Shown here: positions 1 through 4,427 of the stretch, piece by piece
Position numbering within the stretch: position 1 is the stretch's first letter
Layout: the number at the start of each line of letters is the position of its first letter
DNA from: Chloroflexota bacterium
GTDB lineage: Bacteria > Chloroflexota > Anaerolineae > Anaerolineales > DRKV01
DNA: 6,254 bases
Direction: 5' to 3'
Assembly: GCA_011051635.1 (NCBI GenBank)
Contig: DRKV01000287.1
Span: forward strand, 1-6,254
Program-made: the position numbers and the translations under genes
The notes under the pieces: generated by a model
What the model was told of the DNA's origin: nothing
The model's input: only the letters and a program-made list of their open reading frames with translations
Databases searched by the model: none

Positions 1-1022
1 CGGCCTCCGGCGGCGCGCAGGGCCTGCTCGGTGACGCGGGCGGCGGTGGCCAGGACGATGTGCTTGGCGGCGGCCAGGCGGGTGAAGACGGACTGCCGCC
101 GGGATTCATCTCCCCTCCAGGCCGCGGCAGCCTCCCGGAAGAGGGCCGCGGCGGCTTGCAATTCCGCGTCCATCTCGCCGACCTGCCGCCGGATGGAGGG
201 CAGGGTGGCAATCGGCTTCCCCAGCGCCGGCGGAACGCGCTCCAATGCGTAGCGGATGAAGGCATCACGCGCGGCCAGGGCCGCGCCGAGGTAGACGGCG
301 GTCAGCATGGCGGGGAACCACAGGTTGGGAGGCTCCTTCTGGCCGCCGCGGGCAATCAGGTTTCCGGCGGGGACGACCACGTTTTCCAGTCTCAAATCGT
401 GGCTCTCGCTGGCCCGCAGCCCCAGGGCGCGTTCCCAGGCGGGAATCCAGGTCATGCCGGGCAGGTCGTTGGGCATCCACAGGACAGAGGCTTCACCGCC
501 CACGGAGACGCGCACCAGCAGGTGGGTGAGATGACGCCCCCCGGTCACCCAGGTCTTGTAGCCGTTGACGATGAAGTGTTCTCCGCCGGGGGCGGGGCGG
601 GCGGTGGTGCGGAAGCGCCCGCCGCGGGAGGGACTGCCCATCTCCGGCTCACTGGCGACGGAGTTGAAGAGCGCTCCCTGACGGGTGGCGGCGCGGCAGA
701 ATTGGACGAAGACGGCCTCCGGCCAGGGGCGCGTCTCGCGGGCGTGGCCGAAAACCTGCAAGTGCATGGCGGCCACCATCGCCGTCGAGGCGCTGCCGCG
801 AGCCAGTTCGATTTGGGCTTCGGCGCACTCCCGCAAGGAAAGCCCTGCTCCGCCGTATTCCAGGGGGATGCTCATCCCCAAATAGCCCGATTCCTTCAAA
901 GCGCGCAGGTCTTCTTCGGGCAGGCGGGCCTCCCTATCTGCCTGGGTCGCTCTCAGGGCGCAGGATTCCCCCAAAACGCGGCCCGTCTCCCTTACATTTC
1001 GCGGGGTGATGATTGGGTTCAT
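1..1022 (-). CDS. Acyl-CoA dehydrogenase family protein, C-terminus cut by the window edge
   Basis: A flavin-dependent acyl-CoA dehydrogenase, predicted to oxidise an acyl-CoA thioester to the 2-enoyl-CoA and pass electrons to an electron-transfer flavoprotein in the cytoplasm. I read 340 codons without a stop from ATG at 1022. Residues 1-115 form the helical N-terminal domain, with the typical stretch GYLGMSIPLEYGGAGLS at 46-62. The middle beta domain has SEPEMGS at 124-130 (family FAD/substrate loop, usually TEPxxGSD), NGYKTWVTGG at 153-162 and LGLRASESHDL at 200-210. The C-terminal helical domain starts near 235 and runs into AAGG at 337-340, where the family usually has GGxG. The region that normally carries the catalytic glutamate lies just outside the window. 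A strong ribosome binding site fixes the start. The gene is divergent from rel. The overall style resembles YdbM-like dehydrogenases of unknown chain-length preference, so I give no symbol. A related acyl-CoA oxidase or DszC-like monooxygenase is a less likely alternative. Confidence 0.88.
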   Translation of the reverse strand, partial: MNPIITPRNVRETGRVLGESCALRATQADREARLPEEDLRALKESGYLGMSIPLEYGGAGLSLRECAEAQIELARGSASTAMVAAMHLQVFGHARETRPWPEAVFVQFCRAATRQGALFNSVASEPEMGSPSRGGRFRTTARPAPGGEHFIVNGYKTWVTGGRHLTHLLVRVSVGGEASVLWMPNDLPGMTWIPAWERALGLRASESHDLRLENVVVPAGNLIARGGQKEPPNLWFPAMLTAVYLGAALAARDAFIRYALERVPPALGKPIATLPSIRRQVGEMDAELQAAAALFREAAAAWRGDESRRQSVFTRLAAAKHIVLATAARVTEQALRAAGG

Positions 1023-1025
1023 GTT

Positions 1026-1032
1026 CCTCCTC
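1026..1032 (-). promoter_or_regulatory. Strong Shine-Dalgarno sequence of the acyl-CoA dehydrogenase gene
   Basis: On the minus strand the start codon is preceded by GAGGAGG with three bases (AAC) between it and the ATG, counted from the last G. This is a near-perfect anti-16S match and decides the start at 1022. It contrasts with the three plus-strand genes, none of which has such a sequence. Confidence 0.8.
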
Positions 1033-1040
1033 GTTTACCC

Positions 1041-1069
1041 TTGCTTGCATGTCAGGTGGTGATTATACT
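1041..1069 (+). promoter_or_regulatory. Candidate promoter for rel, overlapping the divergent -10 box
   Basis: TTGCTT at 1041-1046 and TATACT at 1064-1069 are separated by exactly 17 bp, a sigma-70-like arrangement with a weak -35 (three of six consensus bases) and a good -10 (five of six). Transcription would start near 1075, so the whole GAC array (1074-1154) would become the 5' leader of the rel mRNA. The -10 shares four bases with the TATAAT read on the other strand, so the two divergent promoters would compete for polymerase. This is inferred from sequence alone. Confidence 0.35.
1062..1067 (-). promoter_or_regulatory. Candidate -10 box for the acyl-CoA dehydrogenase gene
   Basis: The minus strand reads TATAAT here, an exact sigma-70-type -10 hexamer in otherwise GC-rich DNA, 40 bp upstream of the start codon, which would give a 5' leader of about 30-35 nt. 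No good -35 hexamer lies 16-18 bp further upstream, where the sequence falls inside the GAC array. The call rests on the -10 match and its position only. Confidence 0.4.
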
Positions 1070-1073
1070 ACTT

Positions 1074-1154
1074 GACGGTGGACGATAGACCGTGGACGGT
1101 GGACTACGGGACTATGGACTACGAGACTACAAGACTACAAGACTATGGACTATA
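1074..1154 (+). repeat. GAC-phased tandem array, 11 units of 7-8 bp
   Basis: Eleven contiguous units with no interruption, each beginning GAC. Unit lengths in order are 7,7,7,7,8,7,8,8,8,7,7. The units read GACGGTG, GACGATA, GACCGTG, GACGGTG, GACTACGG, GACTATG, GACTACGA, GACTACAA, GACTACAA, GACTATG, GACTATA. The first four are GACNNTR-like and the last seven are GACTAYNN, so the array has two sub-blocks. It fills the space between the divergent promoter region and the rel start, and carries an in-frame TAA (1153-1155) that closes the rel frame upstream. It is not a CRISPR, since units are short and have no spacers. Confidence 0.85.
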
Positions 1155-1167
1155 ACCCGGCCTGCTG

Positions 1168-3471
1168 ATGAAAATTGAAGCCTTGATGGATTCTCTCCCC
1201 GATGTGTATTCCCAAACCGACCGGGAATTGATACTGCGCGCCTATCGGGTGGCCGAAAAAGCCCACGAGGGGCAGATGCGCGCCTCGGGAGAGCCGTATA
1301 TCACCCACTGCGTTTCGGTAGCCCACATTCTGGTGGAGAAATTCCGCCCCGCGCCTTACGTCATCCAGGCCGGTTTGCTGCACGATACCGTGGAGGATAC
1401 GGACCTCACCCTGGACGACTTGCGCCGGGACTTCGGGGAGCGGGTGACCATCCTGGTGGACGGGGTCACCAAGTTGACCGGCCTGCCGCGGGTCTCCCGC
1501 ATGGGGGCTATCCCCGCCGGAGGGCTGGCCGCGGCTGAGGCCCAGTCCCAGGGGGAACAGGCTGACGCTGACGATGAGTGGACTCGCAGCCGACAGTACG
1601 ACGCCAAATCGGAGACCCTGCGCAAGGTGATGCTGGCGGTGGCCGACCAGCCCGAAGTGGTGATGATAAAGTTGGCCGACCGCCTGCACAACATCCGCAC
1701 CCTGTACCACGTGCCGGAGCGGAAGCAGAAGCGCATCGCCCGCGAGACGCTGGACATCTTCGCCCCGCTCGCCAACCGGCTGGGCATCTGGCAGATGAAG
1801 TGGGAACTGGAAGACCTGTCCTTCCGCTATCTCAACCCGGAGAAATTCTACGAGATTGCCAACGCCCTGGAGGAGCGCCGCGAGCAGCGCGAGCGGGAGA
1901 TGGAGGGCATCATCGGGCGGGTGCGCCAAATCATGCGGGATGCCAACATCCCGGCCCGGGTCACGGGGCGTCCCAAGCACATTTATTCCATTTACAAGAA
2001 GATGCAGCGCAAGGGGGTTCCTTTTGAAATGCTCAGCGATGTGCGCGGCGTGCGTATCATCGTCCCTTCTTTTGTCAATCCCAACGAGCCGCCCGAGGTC
2101 AACAAAAAACTGGAAGCGACCTACTGTTACGCCGCCCTGGGGGTGGTACACAGTTACTGGCGGCCTATTCCGCACGAATTCGACGATTACATCGCCGCCC
2201 CGAAGAACAACAATTACCGCTCTTTGCACACCGCCGTGGTCTACGACGACGGCAAGACCCTCGAATTCCAGATTCGCACGGAGGAGATGCACCGCGAGGC
2301 GGAAGAAGGCATCGCCGCCCACTGGCGCTACAAGGAGGAGCGCAGCAGCAGCGCCCAATTCGAGCAGCGCATCCGCTATTTGCGCTCCCTGATGGAGTGG
2401 CGGCAGGATGTCCAGGACGCCCAGGAGTTCATGGAGGGGATGAAAAGCGATGTCTTCGCCGACCGGGTATACGTCATCACCCCCCGCGGGGATATGATTG
2501 ACCTGCCCGCAGGGGCTACTCCGATTGATTTTGCCTACCACATCCATACCGAAATCGGGCACCGCTGCCGGGGGGCCAAGGTCAACGGCAAACTCGTCCC
2601 GCTGAATTACGAACTGAAGACCGGCGACCGGGTGGAGATTGTGACCGTCAAGCGCGGCGGCCCCAGCCGGGACTGGCTCAACCCCAGTCTGGGGATGGTC
2701 AAGACCCAGCGCGCCAAAGCCAAAATCCGCCGCTGGTTCAAGGAGCAGGCGCGGGAGGCCAATATCGCCCGCGGGCGCGACCAGTTGGAACACGAACTCC
2801 ACCGCGTCGGGTATCAGGATGTCAGTTTGGAGAAACTGGCGCAAGACCTGGGCTACCGCTCGGTGGATGCCCTCCATTTTGCCATCGGCTGCGGGGATTT
2901 CACCACCAGCAAGGTCATCAACCACCTGGAAAGTTTGGAGCGCAAGCAGAAGGGTTTGCCGCCGGAAGAAGAAGACCTGACCGAGTACACCAGCGTCAGC
3001 CGCAGCGTGGTGGACCCCGAACGGGCTATCACCGTGGTGGGGATGAGCGGCTTGCTGACCAACATCGCCCGCTGCTGCCGTCCTTTGCCGGGAGAACCCA
3101 TCATCGGCTACATCACCCGCGGGCGGGGCGTGACCATCCACCGCCAGGACTGCCCCAACGTGCGGAAAATCAAGGACCGCGAGCGGCTGGTACAGGCCAG
3201 TTGGGGCTTCCGCACCGAAAAGAACCACGCCACCCTGCCCGTCTCGGTGCGTATCCGCGCCTACGACCGGCTTGGACTGATGCGCGAGGTCTCCACCATC
3301 CTGGAAAAAGAGGGCGTCAACATGCCCAAGGCCGATGTGCGGGTGGACAGCCAGAACATCGCCGTCTTCGACCTGCTCGTGGAAGTTACCAGCATCCATC
3401 AGTTGAGCCGCGTTCTGGCGCGCATCGAGAATTTGCCAAACGTCTTCGAAGCTATCCGCGTGGGCGGGTAG
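1168..3471 (+). CDS. rel: RelA/SpoT-family (p)ppGpp synthetase/hydrolase
   Basis: A 767-residue, full-length stringent-response enzyme, cytoplasmic and ribosome-associated, that makes (p)ppGpp from ATP and GTP/GDP and is predicted to hydrolyse it too. The hydrolase domain (about 20-200) keeps R38, H47, HDTVED at 72-77 and KLADRLHNIRTL at 168-179, the metal and substrate residues of active hydrolases. An insertion of about 30 residues, rich in Ala, Gln, Glu and Asp, lies at about 104-148. The synthetase domain has GRPKHIYSIYKKM at 267-279, D291, EFDD at 337-340, G-loop PKNNNYRSLHT at 345-355 and EFQIRT at 366-371. Then come TGS (about 427-493), a helical linker, a Cys/His finger (C636, C637, H658, C662) and ACT (about 688-765). 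The ATG at 1168 is the first in frame after a stop at 1153. M7 (1186) is an alternative. Neither has a Shine-Dalgarno sequence. EXDD is usual in synthetase-only RelA, RXKD in bifunctional Rel/SpoT. Confidence 0.97.
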   Translation: MKIEALMDSLPDVYSQTDRELILRAYRVAEKAHEGQMRASGEPYITHCVSVAHILVEKFRPAPYVIQAGLLHDTVEDTDLTLDDLRRDFGERVTILVDGVTKLTGLPRVSRMGAIPAGGLAAAEAQSQGEQADADDEWTRSRQYDAKSETLRKVMLAVADQPEVVMIKLADRLHNIRTLYHVPERKQKRIARETLDIFAPLANRLGIWQMKWELEDLSFRYLNPEKFYEIANALEERREQREREMEGIIGRVRQIMRDANIPARVTGRPKHIYSIYKKMQRKGVPFEMLSDVRGVRIIVPSFVNPNEPPEVNKKLEATYCYAALGVVHSYWRPIPHEFDDYIAAPKNNNYRSLHTAVVYDDGKTLEFQIRTEEMHREAEEGIAAHWRYKEERSSSAQFEQRIRYLRSLMEWRQDVQDAQEFMEGMKSDVFADRVYVITPRGDMIDLPAGATPIDFAYHIHTEIGHRCRGAKVNGKLVPLNYELKTGDRVEIVTVKRGGPSRDWLNPSLGMVKTQRAKAKIRRWFKEQAREANIARGRDQLEHELHRVGYQDVSLEKLAQDLGYRSVDALHFAIGCGDFTTSKVINHLESLERKQKGLPPEEEDLTEYTSVSRSVVDPERAITVVGMSGLLTNIARCCRPLPGEPIIGYITRGRGVTIHRQDCPNVRKIKDRERLVQASWGFRTEKNHATLPVSVRIRAYDRLGLMREVSTILEKEGVNMPKADVRVDSQNIAVFDLLVEVTSIHQLSRVLARIENLPNVFEAIRVGG

Positions 3472-3486
3472 TCCGCGAACCTCCCC

Positions 3487-3557
3487 ACTTGCAGACTTGC
3501 CCACTTTCGCACTTGCAAACTTTCCTACTTTCAAACTTCCCACTTGCAAACTTTCGT
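3487..3557 (+). repeat. ACTT-phased tandem array, nine units of 8 bp
   Basis: Nine contiguous units, each beginning ACTT and all 8 bp except one of 7: ACTTGCAG, ACTTGCCC, ACTTTCGC, ACTTGCAA, ACTTTCCT, ACTTTCAA, ACTTCCC, ACTTGCAA, ACTTTCGT. A decayed tenth unit (CCTTCC) follows, just before the ubiE start codon. The unit is half fixed and half variable. It fills nearly all of the 97-bp rel-ubiE spacer. The sense strand is rich in C and T and poor in G. The array is open in the ubiE frame from a TTG at 3497, which could falsely lengthen that gene by 24 codons. Confidence 0.85.
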
Positions 3558-3568
3558 CCTTCCACGAC

Positions 3569-4267
3569 ATGAACCTCTCCCCCTCCGACCGCCGCCGCTA
3601 CGTGCAGGATATGTTCACCCGAATCGCCGGGCGCTATGACCTGATGAACCGCCTGATGACCTTCGGGCAGGATATTTCCTGGCGGCGCGAGACCATCCGC
3701 CGGGCATCCCTGCGCCCCGGTGACTACCTCCTCGACCTGGGAGCCGGAACCGGCGATTTGGCGCGGGAAGCCCTCCGCCAGCAGCCCGCCTGCCGCGTTC
3801 TGGCCGCCGATTACACCCTGGCGATGATGCAGGTGGGACGCGCCCGCCACAAGCGCCCCTCCGACTGGAGCGGCGCGGACGCCCTCAATCTGCCCTTCCC
3901 CGACGAGACCTTCGACGCCGTGGTCTCCGGTTACCTGCTGCGCAACGTGGTGGATTTGCCGCGGGCGCTCTCCGAGCAGTACCGCGTTCTCAAACCCGGC
4001 GGGCGCATCCTCTCCCTGGATACCACCCGTCCGCCCCGCAACCTGCTGACCCCTTTCATCAACTTCCACATGCACACCCTCATCCCCCTGGCAGGCCGCC
4101 TCCTGACCGGTGAAGCGGATGCCTACACCTACCTGCCCGATTCCACCGCCGCCTTTCTCACCGCCGAAGCCCTGGCCGACCACCTGCGAAACGCCGGTTT
4201 CCGCGAAGTAGGCTTCCGCCGCCGCATGTTCGGCACGATGGCGATTCATTGGGGAGTCAGGGAGTAG
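3569..4267 (+). CDS. ubiE: UbiE/MenG-type demethylmenaquinone C-methyltransferase
   Basis: A class I SAM-dependent methyltransferase of 232 residues, the usual size for UbiE/MenG, which adds the last methyl group to the quinone ring in menaquinone (or ubiquinone) synthesis. Visible features are YDLMNRLMTFGQDISWRR at 23-40, the SAM-binding loop LLDLGAGTGDLA at 54-65, acidic D81 after the second strand, RNVVDL at 125-130, RVLKPGGRILSLDTT at 139-153, YTYLPDS at 186-192 and the terminal FGTMAIHWG at 221-229. Both family signatures are slightly off: T31 and D35 stand where Ser and His are usual, and DTT (151-153) replaces the usual ExS. I chose ATG 3569 because family homology begins there and the upstream open frame (from TTG 3497) is only repeat array. 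The last four codons and the stop lie inside a G-tract repeat. It follows rel by 97 bp and precedes mutS by 160 bp. A methyltransferase paralog for another substrate is possible. Confidence 0.85.
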   Translation: MNLSPSDRRRYVQDMFTRIAGRYDLMNRLMTFGQDISWRRETIRRASLRPGDYLLDLGAGTGDLAREALRQQPACRVLAADYTLAMMQVGRARHKRPSDWSGADALNLPFPDETFDAVVSGYLLRNVVDLPRALSEQYRVLKPGGRILSLDTTRPPRNLLTPFINFHMHTLIPLAGRLLTGEADAYTYLPDSTAAFLTAEALADHLRNAGFREVGFRRRMFGTMAIHWGVRE

Positions 4268-4294
4268 GGAGTAGGGATTGGGGATGCGGGATTA
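4252..4294 (+). repeat. GGGA-phased tandem array and G-quadruplex motif across the ubiE stop codon
   Basis: Six contiguous units each begin GGGA: GGGAGTCA, GGGAGTA, GGGAGTA, GGGATTG, GGGATGC, GGGATTA. The G-tracts at 4251-4254, 4260-4262, 4267-4269, 4274-4276, 4280-4283 and 4288-4290 are separated by 3-5 bases, so the sense strand and mRNA meet the classic rule of four or more G3+ tracts with loops of 1-7, with tracts to spare. The array starts in the last codons of ubiE and supplies its TAG stop (4265-4267). Confidence 0.85.
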
Positions 4295-4308
4295 GGCACG
4301 CCCTCTCG

Positions 4309-4396
4309 TCACCACCTCATCTCATCACCACCCCATCATCTCATTACCTCATTATCTCATCACCCCATCACCTCCTCATCTCATCATCTCCCTACC
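4309..4396 (+). repeat. TCATCACC-like 8-bp array, free of G on the sense strand
   Basis: Eleven 8-bp units stay in exact phase with consensus TCATNAYC: TCACCACC, TCATCTCA, TCACCACC, CCATCATC, TCATTACC, TCATTATC, TCATCACC, CCATCACC, TCCTCATC, TCATCATC, TCCCTACC. From 4309 to 4399 the plus strand has no G at all, 91 bases in a GC-rich genome. The composition suits an unstructured mRNA segment or a Rho-loading site. It contains no start codon in the mutS frame. Confidence 0.8.
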
Positions 4397-4400
4397 CTCG

Positions 4401-4422
4401 CAACCCCCTAACCCGCAACCCT
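4401..4422 (+). repeat. Short CAACCC/TAACCC array next to the mutS start
   Basis: Three units of 7-8 bp, CAACCCCC, TAACCCG and CAACCCT, continue the repeat spacing of the preceding array with a new core. They are followed by five C residues and the mutS ATG. The short length makes this weaker than the other arrays. It leaves no room for a Shine-Dalgarno sequence. Confidence 0.5.
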
Positions 4423-4427
4423 CCCCC

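Noticed and set aside
60..1088. 342-codon plus-strand open frame over the dehydrogenase
   Set aside because: The minus strand encodes a recognisable acyl-CoA dehydrogenase with an SD sequence. The plus-strand product is Gly/Gln/Ala-rich, lacks motifs and runs into the GAC array.
1074..1154. CRISPR array
   Set aside because: Units are 7-8 bp, contiguous and degenerate, with no unique spacers. No cas gene is present.
3497..3568. Upstream TTG start that would add 24 residues to the ubiE-like protein
   Set aside because: The added residues are a translation of the ACTT repeat. Family homology begins at the ATG at 3569.
1150..3570. 806-codon open frame on the minus strand across all of rel
   Set aside because: It is antisense to a clear full-length Rel with every domain in order. 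Its start is read through the ACTT array, and it shows no recognisable motif. GC-rich third positions keep the antisense frame free of stops.
4264..4395. Hairpin between GTAGGGA (4264-4270 or 4271-4277) and TCCCTAC (4389-4395)
   Set aside because: Only seven pairs with a loop of more than 110 bases and no T-run. It is explained by chance between a G-rich and a C-rich array, so I do not call it a terminator.
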